NCBI GenBank assembly: GCA_021821225.1
Contig: JAKACR010000017.1
Span: 1 to 21,030 of the forward strand
Direction of reading: 5' to 3'
DNA from: Bacillota bacterium
GTDB lineage: Bacteria; Bacillota; Bacilli; Alicyclobacillales; SLC66
DNA length: 21,030 bases
Positions 1 to 6,717 of this stretch are shown one piece after another. How positions within the stretch are numbered: the first letter of the stretch is position 1; each line of letters begins with the position of its first letter. Under the pieces are notes generated by a model. That model made no database searches. It worked only from the letters and a program-made list of their open reading frames with translations, and was not told the DNA's origin. The position numbers and the translations under genes were made by a program.

Positions 1-130
1 CTCGGACAAGCGCCGCATCGCCACCATGCTGCTCAGCATCAATATCCGCAACACGGACCACCTGCACGCTGTGGTGGAGCGAATCAAGCGCGTGAAGGAC
101 ATCTACGCGGTTCGGCGGGTGATCCAATAG
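1..130 (+). CDS. relA: RelA/Rel (p)ppGpp synthetase, C-terminal end (partial)
   Basis: Only the last 42 complete codons are present; the gene enters from the left edge and ends at TAG 128-130. The visible residues run from SDKRRIATMLLSINI to DIYAVRRVIQ. This matches the C-terminal ACT domain of long RelA/SpoT homologues, which usually end in a 'RIKRVxDIYxVRRV' strand. The full enzyme makes and often degrades the stringent-response alarmone (p)ppGpp, and the ACT domain takes part in ribosome-linked control of that activity. dtd begins two bases after the stop, as in many Firmicutes where rel and dtd are neighbours, which supports the call. Catalytic domains are outside the window, so synthetase versus bifunctional activity cannot be judged. 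Confidence 0.85.
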   Translation, partial: SDKRRIATMLLSINIRNTDHLHAVVERIKRVKDIYAVRRVIQ

Positions 131-132
131 CC

Positions 133-579
133 ATGAGAATCGTACTGCAACGCGTCCGGAGCGCGGCGGTTCGCACCGGCGGCCAGACGGTGGCGTCGAT
201 CGGACGCGGACTGCTGCTGCTCGTCGGCCTGCACAGCGGCGACGCGGAACCGGACTTGACCTATATGGTGGAGAAGGTCCTGAATCTGCGGATCTTCGAG
301 GACGCCGAGGGCCGGATGGATGAATCCCTGCTGGACGCCGGAGGAGAGATCCTGTCCGTGTCGCAGTTCACTCTCTACGCGGACGTGCGCAAGGGTCGCC
401 GGCCCAATTTCATGGAGGCGGCCCGTCCTGAAGTGGCGCAGCCGCTGTACGACAGGTTCAACGACCTGTTGCGGGCGGCGGGTATGCGCGTACAGACGGG
501 CGTGTTCGGCGCCATGATGGATGTGGAGTCGGTGAACGACGGTCCGGTCACGATCCTGCTCGACACCGACCACCTGTGA
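133..579 (+). CDS. dtd: D-aminoacyl-tRNA deacylase (DTD)
   Basis: A 148-residue protein of the usual DTD length. It hydrolyses D-amino acids, and glycine mischarged on tRNA-Ala, from tRNA in the cytoplasm. Two family signatures are visible: SQFTLYAD at residues 77-84 and NDGPVT at 135-140, the latter with the Gly-Pro pair that forms the cross-subunit chiral-proofreading loop. The N-terminus MRIVLQRV is also typical. The ATG at 133 lies two bases after the relA stop, so the two genes are probably co-transcribed and may be translationally coupled; no strong separate ribosome site is seen. Nothing about the protein looks degraded. Confidence 0.96.
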   Translation: MRIVLQRVRSAAVRTGGQTVASIGRGLLLLVGLHSGDAEPDLTYMVEKVLNLRIFEDAEGRMDESLLDAGGEILSVSQFTLYADVRKGRRPNFMEAARPEVAQPLYDRFNDLLRAAGMRVQTGVFGAMMDVESVNDGPVTILLDTDHL

Positions 580-595
580 GTTGCGCGGGAAATTG

Positions 596-618
596 GGCGC
601 GTCATTCGGGCACGCGCC
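596..618 (+). terminator. Hairpin after dtd, possible weak terminator
   Basis: GGCGCGT (596-602) and ACGCGCC (612-618) form a perfect 7-bp GC-rich stem with a 9-nt loop, starting 17 bases after the dtd stop. No T-run follows, so it is not a canonical intrinsic terminator. It may mark the end of the rel-dtd transcript or be a 3' stabilising structure. Confidence 0.3.
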
Positions 619-711
619 GCGGCTGATTTGCGTACGGTAATGCGGAGGCAGTCATTGTGCCATTGAATCACCCGCGGACAGCCGGGTGTGAGGGCGGAAG
701 GAGAATGACGT

Positions 712-957
712 GTGCACAAGACCCGCATTGGCCATTTGAGGGTGGAACTGGTTCTCACGGAGGAAATGAAGCAGGCGCTGGTGGAACTGGCTTCGGGGCG
801 CGCGAACACGGTCGTTATTCCGCAGGCGATGTTGCGCCACGTGCGCGTGCACCACGTGCAGTCGGAGATGTCCCGGGTGCGTGAACTGCAGTACCGCCGC
901 GTGGTGGTGGACCGCCTGGAACTCGCGGGCGGACAGCCGTCTGTCATCATCGGTTGA
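712..957 (+). CDS. Small protein of unknown function (81 aa)
   Basis: The reading frame opens with GTG at 712, preceded by GGAAGGAGA at 696-704 with about 8 bases of spacing, a strong ribosome site. Third codon positions are rich in G and C like the neighbouring genes, which supports real coding. The protein starts MHKTRIGHLRVELVLTEE, has an alternating hydrophobic pattern (VVIPQAMLRHVRVHHV) and a basic stretch near YRRVVVDRLEL. There is no signal peptide, membrane segment or Cys/His metal motif. I do not recognise the family. It stands 132 bases after dtd and faces the DUF2203 gene, with a terminator hairpin between them. A small, probably soluble, alpha/beta protein is as far as the sequence goes. 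Confidence 0.6.
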   Translation: MHKTRIGHLRVELVLTEEMKQALVELASGRANTVVIPQAMLRHVRVHHVQSEMSRVRELQYRRVVVDRLELAGGQPSVIIG

Positions 958-970
958 ACGGCCGACGATG

Positions 971-1003
971 CGATCCGTTCTCCCGGGGGAGAGCGGATCG
1001 TTT
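971..1003. terminator. Likely bidirectional terminator between convergent genes
   Basis: Arms 971-984 and 987-1000 pair over about 14 positions, one of them a wobble or mismatch; the 2-nt gap opens to a GC loop. TTT follows at 1001-1003. The hairpin sits in the 49-bp gap between the ends of the 81-aa gene (+) and the DUF2203 gene (-), where a shared terminator is expected. The T-tract is short, so efficiency is uncertain. Confidence 0.55.
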
Positions 1004-1006
1004 GCG

Positions 1007-1396
1007 TCACAGCACCTTGCGCGCGGCGAATCCCTCGTTGAGGCCGTGCCAAAAGCGGATCGTCGGTTCGCCGCTGCGCCAGCACAGATAGGCCTCGCGC
1101 CCGTCGATCAGGGTGAGAAAGTCCACCAGACCCGCGTCGATATCCTTGACCTCGATGGATTGGCCCGTCAGGTGTTCAATCTGCTGGCGCGCGGCGATCA
1201 CCATGAATTCCACTTCGGCTTCTTCGACAAAGAAGTGATCCGGATCGTCCGCGGGGTGGTCGCGCCTGGCGCGTTCGATCTTCAGGCGCTTGATCGCGAT
1301 CTCCTCGCGCGCCTGTTTGAGCGCGAGGAGTTGGCGGGAGATGTCGGGCAGCAGTCGGTTCGCTTCTTCTAATGAATAATAGCGTTTCTGCACCAT
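1007..1396 (-). CDS. DUF2203 family protein
   Basis: A 129-residue cytoplasmic protein. The opening YYSLEEANRLLPDI, the central charged helix (about residues 20-75) and the C-terminal IEVKDIDAGLVDF, AYLCWRSGEP and FWHGLNEGFA segments fit the DUF2203 family. The family is common in Bacillales, Deinococcota and some other bacteria and has no established function. The start is ATG (complement 1394-1396) with AAAGGAG at 1401-1407, spaced 4 bases. The N-terminal half is probably a helical hairpin or coiled coil; the C-terminal half has conserved Trp and acidic residues. The gene appears to be monocistronic and converges on the 81-aa gene. Confidence 0.85.
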   Translation of the reverse strand: MVQKRYYSLEEANRLLPDISRQLLALKQAREEIAIKRLKIERARRDHPADDPDHFFVEEAEVEFMVIAARQQIEHLTGQSIEVKDIDAGLVDFLTLIDGREAYLCWRSGEPTIRFWHGLNEGFAARKVL

Positions 1397-1462
1397 CGTG
1401 CTCCTTTGCCAAAGGTAGTTTCCTGGCGGCTGGCGAACAGCGGCGTCGCACTCTGTGGAGTC

Positions 1463-1493
1463 ATCTTACACGATTCGGCCGGGTCCCGTCCAA
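1463..1493 (-). promoter_or_regulatory. Possible sigma-A promoter for the DUF2203 gene
   Basis: Reading the minus strand, TTGGAC (1488-1493) stands 19 bases before TAAGAT (1463-1468). The hexamers resemble sigma-A boxes but the spacing is longer than the usual 17. The site lies 67 bases upstream of the DUF2203 start. Weak evidence. Confidence 0.25.
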
Positions 1494-1533
1494 TGTCCCG
1501 GGGCGTACAGCGCAAACACGTCCCTTGGGGAAC

Positions 1534-1576
1534 TGTGATAATCCAAATCAGGGCTGCCGTAATTTGGTTTATCACA
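1534..1576. repeat. AT-rich 15-bp inverted repeat in divergent gap
   Basis: TGTGATAATCCAAAT (1534-1548) is matched by ATTTGGTTTATCACA (1562-1576): 14 of 15 positions are complementary across a 13-base spacer. It is clearly richer in A and T than its surroundings and lies between the divergent DUF2203 and Nudix genes. Each arm reads as an extended -10-like element on its outward strand (TGTGATAAT on plus, TGTGATAAA on minus), although no matching -35 boxes are seen. It could be a regulator binding site, a structured RNA stem or a remnant of a small repeat. The rest of the 1397-1698 gap shows nothing else I can name apart from the Nudix ribosome site at 1682-1690. Confidence 0.6.
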
Positions 1577-1698
1577 TGTCCTCTTGGACGGGCCGGGAAA
1601 AGGTGCGCGCGGGTCGGTCCAATGGCGTATAGTAATACACGGGCGCCCGCACTGTGGACGCTGCCTGATGGCTGGACGCCGGGGAGGAGGAATCGCGC

Positions 1699-2202
1699 GT
1701 GAGGGTCCTGCTGCACCGCATCATGATTCGTCTGTTCAGCGTTCTGCCGCAGTGGCTTGCGAAGTGGGCCGTCTACGCGCTCAAACGCAAGTATGTCATC
1801 GGCGTCGTCGCGTATCTGCCAAACGACCGCGGCGAATTCCTGTTTCTGCGCCACAGCTACCGCCGCAAACGACCGTGGCGCCTGCCCGGGGGCTTGAAGG
1901 AGGCGCGCGAGGACGCGTTCTCGACCATTGCGCGCGAATTGCTTGAAGAAGCGAATATTGTGGTGCGGCCCCTGCAGGTGATCGGCGTCACGCAGTCTGA
2001 CATTACCCTCGATATCTGCGTCATGTGTGAGCTTGTGGAGGAGCGGGCCTTCGCCGCAAACGCGGAAATCGACGCGCTGACGTGGGCCGATCCTTTTGCG
2101 GCGCCATTCCCGGTGCCGCGCGATCAGTTGGAGTTGATCCGCCTGGTCTTGCGCCTGCGTGAAGCGGGGATACACGCGCGGCCGTCTGTGTCTGCGCGCT
2201 GA
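1699..2202 (+). CDS. Nudix hydrolase
   Basis: A 167-residue protein with a clear Nudix box at residues 65-87: G65, E71, R79-E80-L81, E83-E84 and I87, with N86 replacing the usual glycine. These residues bind Mg2+ and position the substrate for hydrolysis of a nucleoside diphosphate linked to another group. The substrate cannot be predicted. The N-terminal 30 residues (LLHRIMIRLFSVLPQWLAKW) are hydrophobic and basic and could be an amphipathic or membrane-contacting helix ahead of the catalytic domain. The GTG start follows GGAGGAGG at 1682-1690 by 8 bases. The dehydrogenase gene follows after 30 bases with its own strong ribosome site, so the two are probably co-transcribed. Confidence 0.88.
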   Translation: MRVLLHRIMIRLFSVLPQWLAKWAVYALKRKYVIGVVAYLPNDRGEFLFLRHSYRRKRPWRLPGGLKEAREDAFSTIARELLEEANIVVRPLQVIGVTQSDITLDICVMCELVEERAFAANAEIDALTWADPFAAPFPVPRDQLELIRLVLRLREAGIHARPSVSAR

Positions 2203-2232
2203 CGTTACGCGCGAATCAGGAGGTGCTGGCAG

Positions 2233-3201
2233 ATGTTCAAAGGGATTGCGGGTCCGCCGCGCGTCCTTGTGTACCACCCGCGCGAGTCGGTGGCCCGCCG
2301 CTACGTCGCGGAACTCGTGGCCCTGGGCTACCCTGCAACGCACTTGACGTACGCCTGCAGCGAGGCGGAGGCCAGCGGGCGACTCGACACCGCGGAAGTG
2401 CTGCTGGCCTGGCGATTCCCTCCGCCGCTCATGGCCTTGGCCCCGCGCCTGCGTTGGGTCCAGTCGATGGGCGCCGGGGTGGACGACCTGGCGCAGAATC
2501 CCGCATTGCCCCGCGAATGCCTGGTGACGCGTATCGTGGGGCAGTTTGGCGGCCCGATCGCCGAATACGTCTTTGCCTACCTTTTGTATCTATACAAGGG
2601 AGTCGACCGCGCGATCAGCCAGCAGGCGCACCGTGAGTGGACGCCGTGGCGGCCGGACGAGCTCGGCGGGCTGACCATCGGTCTGGCGGGCGTCGGTTCC
2701 ATCGGCCAGGCGATCGCCGCCCGCGCGAGGGCGTTCAACATGCGCGTGTGCGGACTCAGTCGCACGAAGGCGCCCTGCGCGGAGGTGGACGAGCACTTCG
2801 CCCCCGACGAGTGGACTGCGTTTGCCGCACGCTGCGACGCGGTCGTTCTGGCGCTGCCGCTGACTCCGCAAACGGCGCGGATGGTCGACGCCGGCGCACT
2901 GGCCGCCATGCGCGACGACGCGGTGCTGGTCAATGTGGGGCGCGGCCAGTTGCTCGACGAGGACGCGCTCGTGCGGACGCTGCACGCCGGCCGTTTGCGC
3001 GCCGCCGTGCTCGACGTGTTCGAGGAGGAACCGCTCCCCGCCGCGCACCCGCTGTGGATGGCGCCGCGCGCGTACATCACGCCGCACATTGCGGGCCCGA
3101 GCCAGATTTCCCAGGTGTGCGCGTTTTTTGCGGACAACCTGGTCCGGGACGGAAAGGGCCTGGCCCTGCAAGGAATTGTGGACAGAGAACGCGGTTATTG
3201 A
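2233..3201 (+). CDS. D-2-hydroxyacid dehydrogenase (GhrA-like)
   Basis: A 322-residue NAD(P)-dependent oxidoreductase of the D-isomer 2-hydroxyacid family, interconverting 2-oxoacids and D-2-hydroxyacids in the cytoplasm. The N-terminal substrate domain contains LRWVQSMGAGVDDL (about 73-86), characteristic of glyoxylate/hydroxypyruvate reductase A types. The nucleotide-binding motif GVGSIG is at 153-158. Catalytic residues fit the family: R237 in NVGRG (234-238), an acidic residue in DVFEEEPLP (261-269) and H285 in TPHIAG. AGGAGGTG (2218-2225) precedes the ATG by 7 bases. Exact substrate is not evident; glyoxylate, hydroxypyruvate or another 2-oxoacid are all possible. The NhaC-family carrier gene lies 106 bases downstream. 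Confidence 0.9.
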   Translation: MFKGIAGPPRVLVYHPRESVARRYVAELVALGYPATHLTYACSEAEASGRLDTAEVLLAWRFPPPLMALAPRLRWVQSMGAGVDDLAQNPALPRECLVTRIVGQFGGPIAEYVFAYLLYLYKGVDRAISQQAHREWTPWRPDELGGLTIGLAGVGSIGQAIAARARAFNMRVCGLSRTKAPCAEVDEHFAPDEWTAFAARCDAVVLALPLTPQTARMVDAGALAAMRDDAVLVNVGRGQLLDEDALVRTLHAGRLRAAVLDVFEEEPLPAAHPLWMAPRAYITPHIAGPSQISQVCAFFADNLVRDGKGLALQGIVDRERGY

Positions 3202-3307
3202 GGCGGGGACGCGTGCTGCGCCGCCGTCGTCCCGAACGGGAGGGGCATGACAACGCGGAAACTTGCGGAGACTAACAACGGTTCAATCGTTGTGAAGGGG
3301 GATCCGC

Positions 3308-4768
3308 GTGCACGCTTCCATTCTGTCCATTCTGCCCTTTGTGGTTATCATTCCAATCGCGCTGATCACCAGGCAGGTGATTCCCGGTCTTGTCGCCGGA
3401 CTGCTGCTCGGCGCCTACCTGCTCTCCCCGTCGTGGCTGGGAGGCGTCGACACCGCGCTGCAGTACCTCTACAGCGAGATCACGGTCACAGGCAACCTGC
3501 ATCTGATCGTCTTTCTGTGGGCGTTTGGCGCCCTGGTCGGCCTCATGCAGGTCACCGGCGGCGTGGCAGGCTTCGCGCGCATGCTGCAGCCGCGGATCCA
3601 CTCCGAGCGCAGCGCGTTTGGCGTGGCCTGGCTGTCGTCGCTGGCGACGTTCATGGCGCCCGACTTTCGCATTATCACCGTTGCGCCGGTGTTGCGACCG
3701 GTGGCTGAACGCTTCCACATCAAGCCGGAGCGGCTGGCGTACGTCATCGATGTCACCGCCACCCCGCTGATCGCCCTGGTGCCGATTGGCACGGCGTTTG
3801 TCGGCTACATGATCGGCCTGATCACCGTGGGGCTACGGCACGTGGGGCGGGCCGATCCCGCATTTCCCTTCTTCCTGTCCACGATTCCGCTGAATTTCTT
3901 CGCGATCGCGATCCTCTTGATTGGCGTATACGTTTCGTTTGTCCGCATCAGGCGGACAAAGACGCTGCACCCGTCCTCGCCTGAGAGTGACGACCGGGCC
4001 ATGGACGCGATGGTGCGGGCCGCCGGGGAATCGGCGCGCACCGACGTCCGGGAGACCGCGGGCGCCGCCGACCGGCGGCTGAATGGTCCGGGGCCGGATG
4101 CCCTGAACCTGATCGTTCCGATCGCCGTCCTGCTGGCGCTCATGTTCTTTCTCCTGTGGTGGAGCGGGCACTCCTATTCGTCCAATCTGTTTCAGGTGTT
4201 GGTGCACGCGGACGCGGCGCGCGCCATGCTGCAGGCCATTCTCATCACCCTGGTGTTCTCGGTGATCTACTACGCCTTCAAGCGCCAGCCGTTCGAACGC
4301 CTGACGCTCGGCATTCTGGACGGCGGCAATGAGATGATGCCGGTCATCGTCTTACTCGTGCTCGTCTGGGCGGTGTCCGGCACGGCAACGGCCCTCGGCT
4401 TTACACCCTACGTCACGCGCACGGTCGGCTCGGCGCTGCCGCCGTACCTGATCGCTCCGGGACTGTTCGTGATCGGATCGGCCATCTCCTATTTTGTCGG
4501 CTCGTCTTTCGGCACGTGGGGAATCCTGATGCCCCTCGGTTTCTCGCTGGCCCAGAGCGCACACGCGTCGCTGCCGCTCGTCGCCGGCGCGGTCTTTGCC
4601 AGCGGAACGCTCGGAGGGTTCGCATCGCCGCTGTCCGACAACACGGTCGCGATGGCCACGGTCATGAAGCTGCCCGTCATGTCGTTCGCCCGCTCGCTGC
4701 TCAAGTCGACGCTCATAGCGGGCGCCGTGGCCACGGCGGGCTACGCGGTGGCGGGGATGGTGATGTAG
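3308..4768 (+). CDS. NhaC-family Na+/H+ antiporter-like membrane protein
   Basis: A 486-residue integral membrane protein with about ten or more hydrophobic segments. Two diagnostic stretches near the C-terminus, SSFGTWGILMPL (399-410) and SPLSDNTV (440-447), match the NhaC antiporter family, whose members exchange Na+ for protons and in some cases organic acids such as malate and lactate. MAPDF (116-120) lies in the N-terminal half. A hydrophilic, charged loop at about 213-262 separates two transmembrane bundles. The GTG start at 3308 has AAGGGGGA (3295-3302) about 5 bases upstream. The preceding gene encodes a hydroxyacid dehydrogenase, which makes an organic-acid substrate worth considering, but ion selectivity cannot be read from sequence. 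Confidence 0.82.
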   Translation: MHASILSILPFVVIIPIALITRQVIPGLVAGLLLGAYLLSPSWLGGVDTALQYLYSEITVTGNLHLIVFLWAFGALVGLMQVTGGVAGFARMLQPRIHSERSAFGVAWLSSLATFMAPDFRIITVAPVLRPVAERFHIKPERLAYVIDVTATPLIALVPIGTAFVGYMIGLITVGLRHVGRADPAFPFFLSTIPLNFFAIAILLIGVYVSFVRIRRTKTLHPSSPESDDRAMDAMVRAAGESARTDVRETAGAADRRLNGPGPDALNLIVPIAVLLALMFFLLWWSGHSYSSNLFQVLVHADAARAMLQAILITLVFSVIYYAFKRQPFERLTLGILDGGNEMMPVIVLLVLVWAVSGTATALGFTPYVTRTVGSALPPYLIAPGLFVIGSAISYFVGSSFGTWGILMPLGFSLAQSAHASLPLVAGAVFASGTLGGFASPLSDNTVAMATVMKLPVMSFARSLLKSTLIAGAVATAGYAVAGMVM

Positions 4769-4800
4769 TCCCCGGGGCAGGATCGAACACAGCAAAAGAA

Positions 4801-4829
4801 CCGTCACCCGGTGGAAACCCGGGTGACGG
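4801..4829 (-). terminator. Intrinsic terminator for the NlpC/P60 gene
   Basis: CCGTCACCCGG (4801-4811) and CCGGGTGACGG (4819-4829) form a perfect 11-bp stem with a 7-nt loop. On the minus strand the stem is followed by TTCTTTTG (4793-4800), a T-rich tail, so it is oriented to end the NlpC/P60 transcript. It lies 32 bases after the antiporter stop on the plus strand, where the tail is poor, so it may act weakly in that direction too. Confidence 0.8.
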
Positions 4830-4862
4830 CCCTGTGCTGACTGCAGGGCGTGTCGCTTCGTC

Positions 4863-4902
4863 CAGAACATCCGCTTCACGCCGTCAGAACATCCGCTTGA
4901 CG
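4863..4902. repeat. 22-bp-period tandem duplication across a stop codon
   Basis: The 18-mers at 4863-4880 and 4885-4902 differ at one position and are offset by 22 bases. The second copy includes the last five codons (VKRMF) and two of the three stop-codon bases of the NlpC/P60 gene; the first lies just past the stop. It looks like a local slippage duplication. Confidence 0.75.
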
Positions 4903-5834
4903 GAGGAAATATGGTGTCCCCAGTACGAGCCTGGACCGACCGACAGGTAACCCGCTTTGCCGAGTCCGCCCCCTTCCTGAATCATGGCGCCGTGGCCCGC
5001 ATAAATGCCGACGTGGCCGCCCGCGTCAAAGAAGATGAGGTCGCCCGCACGCAGCTGAGAACGCGCCACGCGCAGTCCGACGGACGCGTATTGCCTCGTG
5101 CTCAGGTCGGTGAACAGGTAGCCGAGCGCATGATGGTAAACGTACTCGACGTAATTGCTGCAGTCAAAACCGAACTGTCCGCGGTCTTCGTTGTGTCCCC
5201 AGATGTATGGTGTGCCGAGCTTGCTTCGCGCCACGCCAAGCACCGCGGCCAACTTCTGGCTGTACGGCGCCCGAAGGCCGGCGCGCGGCACGATCACGGG
5301 GTCAATGGTGACCCCGTGCGGCGGCACCACCATGCCGTTGCTCAAGACCGCGCGATGTACGCCGCGCGGCCGGGCGAAGCGAGGCACCATCGCGCCGATC
5401 ACGGACGCGCCGGGGTTGCCTGACAGCGCGCCCGACGCCACGCTGCCAAACGGAGCGCGCGCCATATCCCGGTTGACCAGGTTTACCTGGCGGACATTCT
5501 GGCGCGGGTACGTCGCGGTTGCAAAGTTGTAGACGCCCTGCATGGAGGATGTGTCGAGCGTGCGCTGACCGGCGATCTGGCGAAGAGTGGCCGGAGTGAG
5601 CGCGCCGTGCAGGATGGGGCGGGCGAACACCGTGACTGTCCGGGAGCCCTTGGCGTATTCCGTACCGAGCACGCGGTAGTAGGTCTGCAGCGGTCCCGCT
5701 GCGAGCGCCTGGGGGTTTTGCAGGGGAGCCGAACGTGGCGGCCCCATCGCGTACTGCCCGGCGCATCCTGCGGTCGAAAGAGTGCAGGCCGCCGACAGGA
5801 GTGACGCGGCGATGAGAGGAATGCGGCTGTTCAT
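4884..5834 (-). CDS. NlpC/P60 cell-wall peptidase, putative lipoprotein
   Basis: A 316-residue exported protein. The N-terminus (MNSRIPLIAASLLSAACTLSTAGC) is a signal peptide with two possible lipidation cysteines, C17 and C24, neither with a textbook lipobox. Residues 25-190 have no domain I recognise. The C-terminal 120 residues form an NlpC/P60 domain: LGTPYIWG (206-213), catalytic Cys in FDCSNYVEYVY (C225), GDLIFFDAGGHVGIYAG (264-280) with His274, and AMIQEGG, where Gln285 occupies the position of the usual third catalytic His. Such enzymes cleave D-Glu-meso-DAP or related peptide bonds in peptidoglycan. The start is ATG with GGAGGTG (5846-5852) 11 bases upstream. It is followed by a good terminator and lies 157 bases downstream of ccdC on the same strand. 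Confidence 0.88.
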   Translation of the reverse strand: MNSRIPLIAASLLSAACTLSTAGCAGQYAMGPPRSAPLQNPQALAAGPLQTYYRVLGTEYAKGSRTVTVFARPILHGALTPATLRQIAGQRTLDTSSMQGVYNFATATYPRQNVRQVNLVNRDMARAPFGSVASGALSGNPGASVIGAMVPRFARPRGVHRAVLSNGMVVPPHGVTIDPVIVPRAGLRAPYSQKLAAVLGVARSKLGTPYIWGHNEDRGQFGFDCSNYVEYVYHHALGYLFTDLSTRQYASVGLRVARSQLRAGDLIFFDAGGHVGIYAGHGAMIQEGGGLGKAGYLSVGPGSYWGHHISSVKRMF

Positions 5835-5991
5835 ACGGGACTTCGCACCTCCGCTAATGGTGTCTCGTCAAGGGAACCATAATGCAACCCCCTGGAGCGT
5901 GGACTTGTCCATTAGCATTGCAAAGTCGACCGCAGCCTATGCACGCGCCGACGGCGTTGAGCGGCGCCGGGATCCTCTTCGGAGGCGACCG

Positions 5992-6504
5992 TCAGGCGCT
6001 GCCGCGCGACGGCCGAATGGCGGCGTTGCGTTGCGCCGCGAACTGTCTGTAGCGTATGAGCATGACGATGCGCCACGGGAGCAACATGCCAAACGCGAGG
6101 ATGAAAAAGACGGCGCCAGTCTGCGCAATGGTCACGTAGCGCTCGATGTACGTGTGCAGGGCGATGCGGATGGCGAGCAGCGACAGGAGCACGACAATAA
6201 ACGCCGGAGAGCGCTTCAGATAGATGTCGCCGTCCACCTCCTGCATGCGCGACGACGTGATCAGCGGGATCGAGAACAGGCAGCCGACGAGGAACGCGAC
6301 GACGCCGTAGAGCAATGGAATGCGCATGACTGGGGCGACGAACATCAAAAAGCCGGTGACCATGCCCAAGGGCGGTATCATGATCTTTTTCGCGGAAGTC
6401 GGGTGCTTCGCCGCACGCAGACGGACCAGGATGACGGTCAGAGCGCCGACGATAATGACGATGGTGCTGCCAATCTGCAATGTCTGGGTCGAGAAAGCTG
6501 GCAC
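5992..6504 (-). CDS. ccdC: CcdC-like membrane protein
   Basis: A 170-residue membrane protein resembling B. subtilis CcdC. The shared pattern is RLRAAKHPTSAKKIMIPPLG after the first membrane helix, GDIYLKRSPAFI before the third or fourth, and FFILAFGMLLPWRI near the end. About five hydrophobic segments are seen. CcdC is found with cytochrome c maturation genes in some bacilli, but its function is not established. I placed the start at GTG 6502-6504 rather than an ORF start further upstream, because GGGAGGT (6511-6517) stands 6 bases before it and a sigma-A promoter lies at 6571-6599. That start gives an N-terminus (MPAFSTQTLQIGS) leading directly into the first helix. Confidence 0.82.
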   Translation of the reverse strand: MPAFSTQTLQIGSTIVIIVGALTVILVRLRAAKHPTSAKKIMIPPLGMVTGFLMFVAPVMRIPLLYGVVAFLVGCLFSIPLITSSRMQEVDGDIYLKRSPAFIVVLLSLLAIRIALHTYIERYVTIAQTGAVFFILAFGMLLPWRIVMLIRYRQFAAQRNAAIRPSRGSA

Positions 6505-6570
6505 ACAGGCACCTCCCTCGTGCAATTGTTCAGGCGAGCGGCGACGGGACAACGATCGGTATCCTGTTTT

Positions 6571-6599
6571 ATCATAGCGCAAGGCCCGCGATGCTTCAA
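6571..6599 (-). promoter_or_regulatory. Sigma-A promoter for ccdC
   Basis: On the minus strand TTGAAG (6594-6599) and TATGAT (6571-6576) are separated by exactly 17 bases. The -10 lies 66 bases before the chosen GTG start of ccdC. The boxes match four and five of six consensus positions. Confidence 0.55.
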
Positions 6600-6670
6600 T
6601 CCGCCGGTCTCCACCATGTCGGGGCCGGATGTGGCGATGCTGTGACGCGAGGTACCGGCTCTGGCGTGTG

Positions 6671-6679
6671 TGCTATCAT
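6671..6679 (+). promoter_or_regulatory. Extended -10 promoter candidate for hemEHY
   Basis: TGCTATCAT (6671-6679) is a TGn-extended -10 with a five-of-six TATAAT match, 38 bases before the hemE TTG. No good -35 is visible at the right distance, which is tolerable for extended -10 promoters. It is back to back with the ccdC promoter. Confidence 0.4.
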
Positions 6680-6717
6680 GAAAATACGTGTGTTTATAGG
6701 AAAGAGGGTCTGCTGTC

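Noticed and set aside
1534..1576. CRP/FNR-type binding site suggested by TGTGA and TCACA
   Set aside because: The half-sites are 33 bases apart, far more than the six-base spacing such dimers need.
3275..3293. ACAACG/CGTTGT hairpin before the NhaC-family gene as terminator
   Set aside because: Only 6 bp, AT-containing and without a T-run; the two genes may well be co-transcribed.
5782..6645. A 287-aa plus-strand frame
   Set aside because: Antisense to ccdC and its promoter; composition is a shadow of a membrane protein.
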